Shown here: positions 23,262 through 33,500 of the stretch, in pieces
How the letters are laid out: every line of letters starts with the position of its first letter
Numbering within the stretch: the stretch's first letter is position 1
Origin: Sorex araneus
Lineage: Eukaryota > Chordata > Mammalia > Eulipotyphla > Soricidae
Direction: 5' to 3'
DNA: 64,000 nt
NCBI RefSeq assembly: GCF_027595985.1
Contig: NC_073313.1
Span: 87,595,596-87,659,595 of the forward strand
Translations under genes and position numbers: made by a program
Notes under the pieces: generated by a model
Seen by the model: the letters and a program-made list of their open reading frames with translations, nothing else
Databases searched by the model: none
Told to the model about the DNA's origin: nothing

Positions 23262-23430
23262 AAAGATGACTCAAAGAGCTAAAGCACATAGTTTATCATA
23301 GGAAGCCCATGTTCTATCTTTGGCACTTCTTGGTCCCCCAAGCATCTCTGGGGTTGACTCCGCAACATTGCACTGGGAATCATTCCCAAGTACGGGACAG
23401 TATGGCCAAAACCCACCAAACAAACAAAAA
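23262..23430 (+). repeat. A-tailed SINE, strongly degraded
   Basis: Weak head 'gactcaaagagctaaagcac', then 'ttggtcccccaagcatctct' and 'gcactgggaatcattcccaa' and a tail 'caaacaaacaaaa'. Confidence 0.55.
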
Positions 23431-24068
23431 CGTCTCATAAATGCACCATTAGAGAATGAGAACTTGACACCTTTTTAATATAAGAATCAGTTCACATCTG
23501 TGGAATTATATTTTGTGATATGATGAGACTAAGTTGTCAGTGAATTTGACTCCAAACAACTATTGACAGTGTCATTGAATTTTAATTTTTCTCTTCTGAA
23601 AAAATGGCAACTGCTGTTGGTTATGAGAGTAGGTGAAATGTGACGCTCTTACATGCTACTATAAATGTACAAGTTTGAACATAAATTATGTTTTGAAAGA
23701 TCTTTATATTTTGTACTTTAAAGAGCAAAATAAACCATGTGTGAATAGTTTTCATGCCATACTTTTTCTCAGGTGTGGATCTTCTACAATATCAGGTAGG
23801 TGATGGAACATGGGAAGCTATATCTTCCAAGCGTGTTGGAACTGCAGGTCATGATTTTATCTCCCAGGATATAAGAATTCATTCTTACTATACCAATAGA
23901 GAACGTTCAGAACTGTATTTAGAATTATCAGCTTCAGGCTTTGAAGAAAACTAAGCTTGGTTTGGGTTTAGTTATACTTTCTATCAATTTGCCTTTACTG
24001 CATAACTTTTAACTTCAAATTTCTAAGCATAAACTCTAAAACATAGCGGCTATGTGTCCCACATATGG
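23431..24068. other. Intergenic, no recognised element
   Basis: Contains a 66-codon frame at 23754-23954 flanked by an AG at 23772 and GT at 23797, but I do not recognise the peptide and treat it as chance. Confidence 0.4.
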
Positions 24069-24280
24069 AAGGGACTGGAGCACATACTTGACATGTGGAA
24101 GCTCTCAGTTTAATCCCCAACATCTCATAGCACCTGAGTACATACCTCCAGGAGTGGCTCATGAATCCCCAACATCTCATAGCACCCTGAGTACACACCT
24201 CCAGGAGCGGCTCATGAACCCCCAGCAGGAGTAGTCCCTGAGAATCACCAGGTCTACCCCCTAAAATGATAAAAAAATTA
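24069..24280 (+). repeat. A-tailed SINE with internal tandem duplication
   Basis: Head 'aagggactggagcacatact', then a 52-53 bp block present twice (24112-24163 and 24164-24216, each starting 'aatccccaacatctcatagc' and ending 'ggctcatg'), then 'gagtagtccctgagaatcac' and an A-rich tail. Confidence 0.75.
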
Positions 24281-25129
24281 ACGGGTTAAAATAGTTATTT
24301 ATTTAACTCACAGTTCTGTGGAATGGCAATTAGGATTCAGCTCAGATGGATAATGATTTTGCTTCTGGATTCACGTGTCAGTGGTCAACAGTGGTCAGCA
24401 ATGTAAGTGTTTGAGAGAGTTGTTTAATTGTAGGCTTGGGCAATGGGGGAAATGTGCCCTCTGAACACTTGTCTCGTATTGTCCTTCAGGTCAGCTTGGA
24501 CTTGTTCACTTTCTTGTTTGTCAGGATTTCCAAAGAAAGAAGTTTAGAAGATCTCTTGATACTCTGGCTTGGACTTGAATCTACTTTTAGTAGATTCTAC
24601 TGATCAAAGACAATCAGAAGCTCTTGCCAGATTCAAAGGGAAAGATAATTTATTTAATTTCTCAAAGTAGATAGGCAAAGTTACATTTTAAAAGGCTTGG
24701 CTATAGGAGAGTAGAGTAGAGACAAATGTGCCACATAAGTTCTTTCTGTTAAGATGTCCATATTTATAGTTAGTATTTGAATAAACAATTTCTAGTAGTG
24801 TCCCAAATTATAACCTTTGAATCTCCATATGTACATCTTATATATAAGATAGAACCATTTAGTGCAGATATGGGGACATATACGGTCCAAAATTCATTTC
24901 TGGTCTAGGTAAGTGAAGGATAAACATGTATGCTTATTTTCAGTTTATAAACAGCCCATCTGCCTGTATGGTATAGCATGTGATTCATGTTATAAATATA
25001 TAAGTGGCCCTTGGCAGAAATCAAGGTTCCCCACTCTTGATTTAGTGGCACCCTTCCTGAATTGTCTCTGATGGTCACAAAACTGTTTTGTACCTGACAT
25101 GTTAACTCTACTATTTTGAGCTACTATTC
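24281..25129. other. Intergenic, no recognised element
   Basis: No coding frame or clear repeat. TA-rich short run near 24837-24850. Confidence 0.4.
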
Positions 25130-25806
25130 ATTTTTTATGAATCACCATGAGAAATAGTTACAAAGTTTTCATGATTGAGTTTCAGTCATACAATTATCGA
25201 ACATCCACCCCTGCACCAGTGTACCTTTCCCACCACCAGTGTCCCCAGTATCCCTCCCGCCGCCTCACCCCATCCCACCCTCCTCTGTGGTAGACCATTT
25301 CCTTCTTACTCTCTCTACTTTGGGGCATTATGACTTGTAATACAGATACTGAGAAGACATTATGTTTGGTTCTTTGTCTACTTACAGCACAAATTTCCCA
25401 TCCCGAGTGATCCCTCCAATGATTGTTGATTTAGTGGTCCTTTTTCTATTCCAACTGCCTTTTCCCTTAGCACATGAGCACTTGTATGTTCATTGCAGTA
25501 CTGTTCACAAAAGCCAGAATCTGGAAACAACCCGAGTGCTCAAGAACAGACAGTTGGTTGAAGAAACTGAGGTACAACTACACAATGGAATACTATGCAG
25601 CTGTTAGAAAAATGAAGTGATGAATTTTACTTATAAGTGGATGAACATGGAGAATATAATGCTAAGTGAAATGAGTCTGAGAGGGGCAGATATAGAATGA
25701 CTGCACTCATATGTGGACTATAAAATAACATAGTATGAGACTAAGACCCAAGGACAGTAAAGACAAGGACCAGGAGGATTGGTCCACAATTTGAAAGCTT
25801 GCCTCT
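25130..25806 (-). mobile_element. L1 with 5' inversion (twin-priming structure)
   Basis: 25130-25478 is the L1 3' end in minus orientation ('gaatcaccatgag', 'ctgcaccagtgtacctttcc'). At about 25479 orientation flips and 25479-25806 is plus-sense ORF2 C-terminus and following 3' UTR ('agccagaatctggaaacaac', 'tggaatactatgcagctgtt'). The plus part ends just where the minus part begins in L1 order, as expected for one inverted insertion. Confidence 0.75.
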
Positions 25807-26035
25807 AATAAATTATCCTGTAGGTAGGATCTGCTAGTCCCCTGCCAAGAACAATTGGACTCCCTCTTTCTGAGTAAAACACATCACTATTATCTAAGAG
25901 AGAGAAAACTGCTAATTGCTGCCCCAATATACATTTTAAAAATCTTCTTAGTAATAACATCTATTTTCAAGTTCACATTACCACTTGAATACAAGAGTAC
26001 ATTTTCCAGGTATTGCTGCTGATGATTTTCCTTCT

Positions 26036-27795
26036 TTTAAAAAATTATCATTTATTGAATAACTGTGAGATAGAACATTAAAAATCTGTTCATTACTGGG
26101 AATCAGTCATACAGTGATCCAACACCCATCCATCCCTCCACCAGTGTATATTTCCCACCACTAATGTCCCCAGTTTCCCTCCCACCATCACTCCCCCTCC
26201 CCCAGAATGCCTCTAGACTAGGCACTTTTATTTCTCTCTCTCTCTCTCCCTCCCCTTTTGTGTATCATGGTTTGCAAAACAGGTACTAAGTGGTCATCGT
26301 GTTTGTTCAGGGAGTTCATGAATTTTATTGGGAAGGTACAGTGGGAGTAGCCTTTCCAATTGGCTGACAGCTTTGTGGTGTGGATGTGACTTTCAGGGCT
26401 TCCAGAAGTACAGGGAGGTGGGAGAAGGTAGTCCATCCTGACTCTGAGAATGCTTAGAGATTTCAGTCACAAAACCCTCATACCTGAATACCCGAATTTT
26501 CAGCAGATTAATATCTTGGTGAAGTTCGATCCAAGTTGGTAGAGTACAGCCAGGGGCATGATGGTGATTTTGGATTGTGGGAGCAAGCAGCTGCTGGGGG
26601 CTGAGTTTGGGTGGGCACTGGCTAACTTGCTCCACTCCGATGTCCAGTCATGTTGATGCATGGGTCTGAGGTTTACTGCAGCTTTTTGATCTTTTTCAAG
26701 TTTTATTTATGGGTCTCTGGAGCAAGGCCAGTAAGGAGAGCTTCCATGGTGGTGCTGGAGTTGATTCATGGGTGTGACTGCTGGGATTCCTGGATTGTGG
26801 GGAAGTGGGGGTGAGATAGTCCATCCTGACTTCAAGAAAGCCTGAAGATTTTTTTTAGCCATGAAATTATCATAACTGAATTCTTAGCAGGTTAATTTCT
26901 CAGTGAGATCCATCTTGAGATGTTTGATTCTGGCTGGGGACATGGCTACAATTTTGGATTATGGGAGCAAGTGGCTGCCGGGGGCTCGATTTGGGTGGGC
27001 ATGGGCTATCTTGCCCCTATCCGATGTTCAGCCATGCGTAGGTCTGAGAAGATATATTCTGTTTTATTGATCTTTTTCAAGATTGATTCATTAATTTTAT
27101 TTATTTATAAATTATCTGTTTATTTATTTATGAATCTCAGAAGCAAGGCTGATAAGGTGTTTCATTGGTGTGGCTCCCACATACTTAAATTTCTATGGTT
27201 TAATTTCTCAGAAAACTTGGCCCCTAGTTGTTGCAGTCCAGTCAGAAGCGTAGCGTCGAATCTGGGGCTTCAGGAAGCTGGCGGACACCATCAGGCTCTC
27301 TCCCATGGGTCTAGGTTGGTCCACTGTGGTGACAGCAGCAGCAGCCCCAGACGGGACAAAGGCTGGGGCTAGGCTGACTACTGTATGGCACTCAGGTGCT
27401 CTGGGCAGGCTGCCACCACCATCAATCTAGCAGAACTTGACCAGGTCCCCCATCTTTGGGTCCGGTTTCTAGTCAGTTGGCTCTCAGGGAGATTTTGTTC
27501 CAAAATATACTGCAGGTGGCACCAGAAGCCATGAGGGCTGATCTGGGGGAGGAGTGGCAGCCAGGATGCCCTGCCAGCAGTGAATCATGGGAGCCTCCTG
27601 ATTCTCCAGGGCTACCTGAGTTGCCTCGCACCCTTGGTGGGAACCTAGGGCCTCCTCAACACTGGGATCTATGCTCTGCCATGGTGTGGCAGCCAGCTGC
27701 TCATAACGCCAAGAGTAGTTCCATCAGCTTCAGAGCCGTGGCCACACTTCCACCATCTTCAGCAGTCCCACTCTGGGCTGGTGCCAGGTTGGTTT
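26036..27795 (-). mobile_element. ORF-less L1-like element with ~385-bp tandem monomers
   Basis: 26036-26310 is a minus-strand L1 3' end ('catccctccaccagtgtata'). No ORF1 or ORF2 follows; instead there is GC-richer sequence with two diverged tandem units (about 26396-26780 and 26781-27170; anchor 'gtccatcctg' at 26431 and 26819, 'attttggatt' at 26567 and 26951). 27230-27795 is a GC-rich end which in minus sense reads 'gaagatggtggaagtg', like mammalian L1 5' starts. Best explained as an L1 5' UTR with monomers joined to an L1 3' UTR. No target duplication was found, so two abutting elements remain possible. Confidence 0.5.
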
Positions 27796-28036
27796 AATTT
27801 AAAGACACTCTTTTTGAAAGAAAACATTTGAAGAGCACTTACATTCATCCATGCAGAAAATTTATGACCCCACTGACCACTCTCTTCAAAGCGCTGAGAG
27901 CTGCCACCACTCTACCATCTTGGGAACCTACTACTTCTTCTTCCTGTTTGCAGTTTTCTTCTCCTCCTCTCTTCCCTCCTCCGTTTTCTACTCTCTCTTC
28001 TTCCTTTCCCCTCACTGCTGCTGTTCTCTGTTCAGT

Positions 28037-28145
28037 ACTTGAAGTTGCTCCCAGCAGTGCTCAGGAGACTACGCAGTGGAAAGTATTAACCCAGGACTCC
28101 TGCCTGCAAAGTATGTGCTCAGACCTTTGAACCAACTTCCTGGTC
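28037..28145 (-). repeat. A-tailed SINE fragment, degraded
   Basis: 'gttgctcccagcagtgctca' and 'ggagactacgcagtgg', 'cctgcctgcaaagtatgtgc'. Only the middle and head side remain. Confidence 0.5.
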
Positions 28146-28599
28146 CTTATCCAGTTTCTTTTTTACCTGAGTATGCCCATGTACAAAGTTTTGACATAGC
28201 AACATCTGGAACATGTCAAACAGAGGGGTTTTCCTCATCCTTTCCTCTTGCCTACTAGTGGAATGTGGACTTGATGGTTAGATTCCAATACCCATCTTTA
28301 ATTGTGTGGATGCCTTTCAAGGATGGTATAGAAGATGAATCGAAGGAGCCAGAGTCGCTGATGACTATGAAACTATCTTACCAGTACTGGAATGCTCCCA
28401 CTTCCAGACTTCTTTATCTTAGTGAGAAATTATTTTCTATGTGTTAAATTCATTATTTTAAATGTAGTTGCCATTTGTATCCTAATATATTGACACTGTT
28501 AATTTTTATTTAGAAAAATTTAACTAAACTTCCTTTTTTTACAAACTTCATTTTACTTAAACATATAAAACGAAAAAATAAATCATTCAACTTTGAGCT
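28146..28599. other. Intergenic, no recognised element
   Basis: No gene or clear repeat. It adjoins the 3' side of the RPS4X pseudogene but shows no poly(T) run marking a retained poly(A) tail. Confidence 0.4.
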
Positions 28600-29172
28600 C
28601 TAAAAAGCCATTTTGCCCACTCCTCTGGTTGGCTGCCAATCTTTTGTCTCTCTTTTCAGCAGTGGTGAGGCTGATGCCTTTTTCTCTTGAAGAGAAATCC
28701 ATGGTGATCCTTGATGATCACAAAAATGTTGAAGAGACAAGTGGCAAAGCTCTTGTCATTGTTGGACATCAGTAGAATCAGGATTTATTTTTATGTTGGT
28801 GATCACACTAATTCTTTCCAGATTGGCACCTCCAGTCACCATACATAGGTTATGGGTGTCAAGTTTGATGAAATACATAATATTTTTCAAATCAGTCTGA
28901 ATAGTGTCATTCACCTTAATGAGGGGAGGGGATCTGGGTAGCAAATGGTGTGAGCATTGTTCATCACTGAGTGAGGGATTTCACTGGTGCTCACAAAGAG
29001 ATCTTCCTCATTTTGCACAACTTCTGCTTTACCTCCTCAGAAGAAATATTATGAACAGCAAAGAAACTACTGATGTCATAAATCAGTCCGAATTTCTCTC
29101 CTGTCTTGTCAATACTGATGAAATCCATAAAACATGCAGGGTAGATTATATCAATGTGGACCTTGTTAGCGA
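28600..29172 (-). pseudogene. RPS4X: RPS4X processed pseudogene, 5'-truncated
   Basis: Reverse complement is an intronless copy of the 40S ribosomal protein S4 coding sequence. Two readable stretches: 28991-29165, with '[18 protein letters not shown]' like RPS4X [18 protein letters not shown], and 28756-28944, with '[14 protein letters not shown]' and '[11 protein letters not shown]'. A third stretch near 28610-28720 matches the C-terminal coding sequence in a different frame ('ccatggatttctctt' and 'gagagacaaaag' in minus sense). Internal stops, frameshifts and loss of the normal stop codon make it non-functional. It starts about codon 62 of the parent; upstream sequence is missing where a SINE sits. 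RPS4X itself has introns and lies elsewhere on the mammalian X, so this is a retrocopy. Confidence 0.9.
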
Positions 29173-29355
29173 TCTTCTTTTTTTTTTTTGCTTTTTGGGT
29201 CACACCCAGCAATGCACAGGGGTCACTCCTGGCTCATGCACTCAGGAATCACCCCTGGCGGTGCTTAGGGGACCATATGGGATGCTGGGATTCGAACCCG
29301 GGTCGGCCGCGTGCAAGGTAAACGCCCTACCTGCTGTGCTATCACTCCAGCCCCT
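29173..29355 (-). repeat. Young A-tailed SINE abutting the RPS4X pseudogene
   Basis: Near-consensus: T-run at 29179-29191, 'gggtcacacccagcaatgca', 'gggttc'-complement 'gattcgaacccgggtcgg' and 'gctatcactccagcccc'. It sits at the truncated 5' edge of the pseudogene. The flanking target duplication could not be confirmed. Confidence 0.92.
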
Positions 29356-29526
29356 CAATGTGTTTTCATTGGTAATGATTAGTTTCATTTTTATTTTACA
29401 GTGAAAGTTTGCTCTACCAAAAAGTTTCCACTAATAGTAAAATTGACTTTGAGTTATTCATTTTGTTTGTGAATATATTTTATTAAGGTTAATCTTTATA
29501 GACCAGTTTTTCAAAAATATGTGCTA

Positions 29527-30205
29527 TTTTATTTTTTAATTTTTATTAGTGAATTACTTTGAGGTACACTTACAAACTTATGAACTTTCATGTTTGCATA
29601 TTGTTTACATCCCTCCACCAGTGCCCATTCTCCTCCACCAATGTTCCCAGTATCCCTCCCACCCTCCCACCCCATCCCCCCCACCCCACCACACCTCTGT
29701 GGCAGGGCATTCCCTTTTGTTCTCTCTCTCTCTCCTTTTGGGTGTTGTGGTTTGCAATAGAGGCACTGAGTGGTCCTCGTGTTTGGTCTATAGTCTATTT
29801 TGAGCGTGCATCTCCTCTCCCTTGCCGGTCCTCAAACACACTTTACCTGGTGTTCCCTTCTCCATCTGAGCTGCTCCAGCGTGTGAGGCCAGATTCCAAA
29901 CCTTGGAGCCAACCTTGTGGTACTTATCTCTACTATTACTGGTAGTAGAGGAATAGTATTCCTATTTATTTTATTCTGTTATTTTATATTCCACAGATGA
30001 GTGCAATATTTCTATGTCTGTCTCTTTCTGACTCATTTCACTTAGAATGATACTTTCCATGTTGATCCACTTATATGCAAAGATCATGACTTCATCTTTT
30101 CTAACAACAGCATAGTATTCTATTGTGTAGATGTACCAAAGTTTCTTTAACCAGTCATCTGTTTTCGGGCACTCGGATTTTTTCCAGATTTTCTTAAACG
30201 TGTAG
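29527..30205 (-). mobile_element. 5'-truncated L1
   Basis: Minus-strand 3' UTR ('catccctccaccagtgccca') to ORF2 C-terminal coding sequence ('agcatagtattctattgtgt', 'ccagtcatctgttttcggg'). Ends near 30205 ('gtgtagttgctaac'). Confidence 0.85.
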
Positions 30206-31070
30206 TTGCTAACAAATGTTCTGTGCAGTTTCCACCTCTTGCCATTTTTTTCCTTTGATGGGTATTTCCACCAAGTCTAAAATTTCTCAGGACAGTTATC
30301 AAGTTTCCATTTTTAAAAACAACATGCAGTTTTCAGTTTTTTGTTTTTAATAAGTTTTGCCACGAGCATTATTACACATTGATGATTTTATTGCATTTTA
30401 GGTCTGAACTCATTATAAGTTAGAAATTTATCTTAATTCCCTGGTAATTTTATAAAGAAAGAGTGAACAGATCCCTTCATATGTTCTAGAAATTTCCCAT
30501 TCTTCAGGATGGATTTTAGCTATCATTATTTTTAAATTTTTATTGAATTGTAAGATAGACTGTCACAAAGCTGTTTTTGATTGGATTTCAGTCATACAAT
30601 GATCCATGCTTCCACTACTGTACATTTCCCACCACCAATGTCCCCTGTTTCCCTCCCCAAACCCCTATACCCCCTCCCAGCCTGCATCTATGGCAGACAC
30701 TTTTCTTCTTTCTCTCTCTCTCCTTTTGTGCATTATAGTTCAGTGGTTGCAGCTTAGATCTCATGTTTTCATTGTTGTTGAGTCTGTGCTTTGAATATAC
30801 AGTATACCATTCTCCCATATCTTTCTGTACCTGCCTTTCCCTTTCTCACCTTTTTTCTACTCATTTTCTTTCTTTCTCTGTCCTTCTCTGGGGTCAGGGG
30901 TGACCAAGACCTCCAATCTTTGCTGCATTATGTTTCCTTACCCAGTTATTCTACATACCACAGTTAAATGAGATCATCCTGTGTTTGTCTCTCTTCTTCT
31001 GTCTTACTTCACTCTGCATGGTATCTTCCAGTTTCAACTATGTTGCAGCAAATTGTATGATTTCATCGTT

Positions 31071-31143
31071 CCATTGTGTATATATATATTCCATTGTGTG
31101 TATATATATTCCATTGTGTGTGTATATATATACATATATATAC
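31071..31143. repeat. ~20-bp tandem repeat inside L1
   Basis: Three units starting 'ttccattgtgt' followed by TA dinucleotides of increasing length. Derived from the L1 sequence 'ccattgtgtagatgtacc', which appears once in other copies. Confidence 0.85.
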
Positions 31144-31335
31144 ACCACGTCTTCATAATCCATTCATCTGTCGTTAGATATCTAAGTTGATTCCATATCT
31201 TAGTTACTATACCAGGTGCAGCAATGAATAGTGATGCATACATCCTTTTGGACGGATATTTTAAAGTCCTGGGGTTAGATACCCCAAAGTGGAATTTCTG
31301 CATCATAAAGCAGCTCAATTCTAAGTTTACTCAAG

Positions 31336-31733
31336 AGCCAGGAGGACTGGTCCATGGTTAGGAGCCTTCCTCAAGTGTTGTGGGAGAAGACATTTGGGAT
31401 ACCGAAGGGACTACTGTGATAATGATAGTTGGAAATGATCACTTTGGATAAGAACTATGTGCTCAAAGTAGGTAAAGGAACAAACACTATCACCTCTCAG
31501 TACATGTATTGCAAACCACAATTCCCAAAAGGAGAGCGATAGAAAGAAGAAAAGTGCTTGTCATAAAGGCAGGCTCCGGGAGAAGTAGTGGTGGCTGGAG
31601 GGAAACTGGGGGTGTTGGTCGTGGGAAATGTACACTGGTGGAGGGATGGGTGTTGGAACATTATATGACTGAAACCCAATCGTGAACTTTGTAATCGTGT
31701 ATGGTGTTTTAATAAAAAAAAAGATAAAAAGAA
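31336..31733 (+). mobile_element. 5'-truncated L1 nested in L1, decayed TSD
   Basis: Plus-sense 3' end ('gccaggaggactggtcc' to 'tggtgttttaataaaaa'). Flanks 31319-31335 and 31734-31750 align as a 17-bp duplication with four differences, so it is older than the perfect-TSD insertions. Confidence 0.8.
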
Positions 31734-32227
31734 TTATAAATTTACTGAGGCCTCTCCATACTGTTTTCCAGAGGAATTGAACCAGACAACATTTCCACCA
31801 GCAGTGGATAAGAAAAAGTTCCTTTTTCACCACATCCCCACCAGCACGGATTTTTCTACTATTTTTGATATTTGATCTTGTAATTGATGTGAGATTATAT
31901 CTCACTATCATGTTGATATGTATTTCCCTAATGTTGAGAATCTTTTCATGTTGTTTGCCAGAAAGGCTGAACCAATTGGCATTGGTTCACCAGCTCTGAA
32001 TGAGAGTCCCTTTCTTTCTGCATCCATATTAGCTCTCGTTCTTTTTGATGTGTGCTGTCTCTGTGGTATGAGATGATATCTCATTGTTGTTTTGATTTGC
32101 ACCTCCCTGATAGTGATGTGGAGCAATGTTTAATTTACATTTCTTCTTTGAGATAGTTTTTGTTCATCTTTTCCCATTTTTTGATGGGTTGTATTATTTT
32201 AAAGTTCTAACAGCGTTTTATATATTT

Positions 32228-32660
32228 TGTGACATGTGGAGCATGGCAATAGGTTCCAGAGCAGATAAGATCTGTTCCTGCATAGTGACCCAGTAGGAGT
32301 GTCGGAGGGCATTTTACAAGCACCAAGTATATGGCATTGAGTCTCACCTAAACCCCCAAGAATTGTCATCTATGCTGAGGGCATCATTCCTAACTGTAGC
32401 ATCTAGCCCTAATTGGGATTGGGCTGGGGCAAAGCAGAGTTGGAAAGGTGATAGGACAGTAATGCTAAACTTTATGTAATTGGACCATCCTCTTAAGCCT
32501 AGACCTTCTATAAAATATGTGTGTATTTGTCAATAAAGTGAACGGCCATCAGCTATCTTGCAGAGTGGTTTCTCCGCGCCAGTCATGCTTTGCCCCACAA
32601 ATGCCTAGACCATGTGCACAGCATGTTTTGGCATGTTGGAGAAAAACTGTTCCCCAACAG
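32228..32660 (+). repeat. Putative solo LTR inserted in L1
   Basis: A 433-bp block with no L1 or SINE similarity interrupts minus-strand L1 ORF2. It starts TGTGACATG and ends CCCCAACA (TG...CA borders), holds a TATAAAA-like box (about 32509) and AATAAA (about 32532), then a short R/U5-like GC-richer tail. It has no coding sequence. Precise borders and direct repeats were not resolved; family unknown. Confidence 0.5.
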
Positions 32661-32738
32661 GATAAATAATTTTTCCCATTCCATGGGGTGTCTTTTTATT
32701 CTGCTCATGCTATCCTTTGAAATGCAGAAAATCACAAT
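32661..32738 (-). mobile_element. L1 ORF2 remnant beyond the LTR
   Basis: 'ataaataatttttcccattc' continues the host L1 interrupted at 32227; the L1 elsewhere reads 'gtaaatcatttttcccattc' (13738). Confidence 0.65.
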
Positions 32739-33500
32739 GCAGAAAAGCCATCTGCGCTCCTATGTTCATTTCAGCACTGTTCACAATAGCCAGAATCTGG
32801 AAACAACCCAAGCTCCCAAGGACAGATGAGTGGATAAAGAAACGATGCTACACTTACACAATAGAACACTAATGCAACTGTTAAGAAATATGAAGCCATG
32901 AAATTTGTTTATACATGGATGAACATGGAGAACATCATACAGAGTGAAATCAGTCAGAGGGATACAGACAAACATAGAATGATTGCATTGATTTGCTAGA
33001 TATTAAAAAAAACCCATAGTATGTGAATAATACCCCAAGACAGAAACAAGAGTCAGGAGGACTAGCCCATGGAAGAAATCTTGCCTCCAAGGGAGAGGAA
33101 GAGTACAGTTAGGACAAAGAAGGGATAATTATGGCAATAATAGCCAGAAATGATTACTCTGGACACAAACTGAGTGGTAAAAGGAGGTAAAGTGAAATGC
33201 ATTATATCCTTTCAGTAACACCATTGCAAACCACAATGCCTAAAAGAAAAATAATATATAAATATATTCATGTATATATAAATGTCTATATATAAATAGA
33301 AAAATAAAGTGTCTGCCATAGAGGGGGCTGGGTGAGGGGGGCTGATGAGAGGAAAACTGGGGATATTGGTGGCAGAAAATGTACACTGCTAAAGGTTTGG
33401 GTGTTGGAACATTATATGAATGAAAATCATGAAGATCTTTATAAGTATATTTTATACCTCACGGTAATTCAATTTAAAAAATTAAAAAATAATACAATAA
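32739..33500 (+). mobile_element. 5'-truncated L1, plus strand
   Basis: ORF2 C-terminal coding sequence ('agccagaatctggaaacaac') through a complete 3' end ('acctcacggtaattcaattt' and A-rich tail). An AT-rich microsatellite (33250-33312) has expanded inside its 3' UTR. Confidence 0.85.

Larger units (their letters stand above)
30525..32227 (-). mobile_element. Older L1 ORF2/3' region, interrupted
   Basis: Minus-strand L1 of an older subfamily ('ttgattggatttcagtcat', 'ttccactactgtacattt'). It contains a plus-strand L1 (31336-31733), resumes at 31751, and from about 31946 repeats an ORF2 segment, implying two overlapping minus-strand fragments. A frame at 31034-31318 shows the L1 ORF2 C-terminal pattern with stops. 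Confidence 0.75.

Noticed and set aside
23754-23954. 66-codon frame with nearby AG and GT that could be an exon
   Set aside because: The peptide is unfamiliar, there is no partner exon, and the AG/GT positions do not bracket the frame. Needs comparative data to revive.
26920-27372. 150-codon plus-strand frame and the neighbouring 27456-27797 frame
   Set aside because: Both fall in the GC-rich, tandem-unit part of an L1-like element on the opposite strand; GC-rich composition explains the open frames.
28904-29404. 166-codon plus-strand frame
   Set aside because: It is antisense to the RPS4X pseudogene and continues through a minus-strand SINE.
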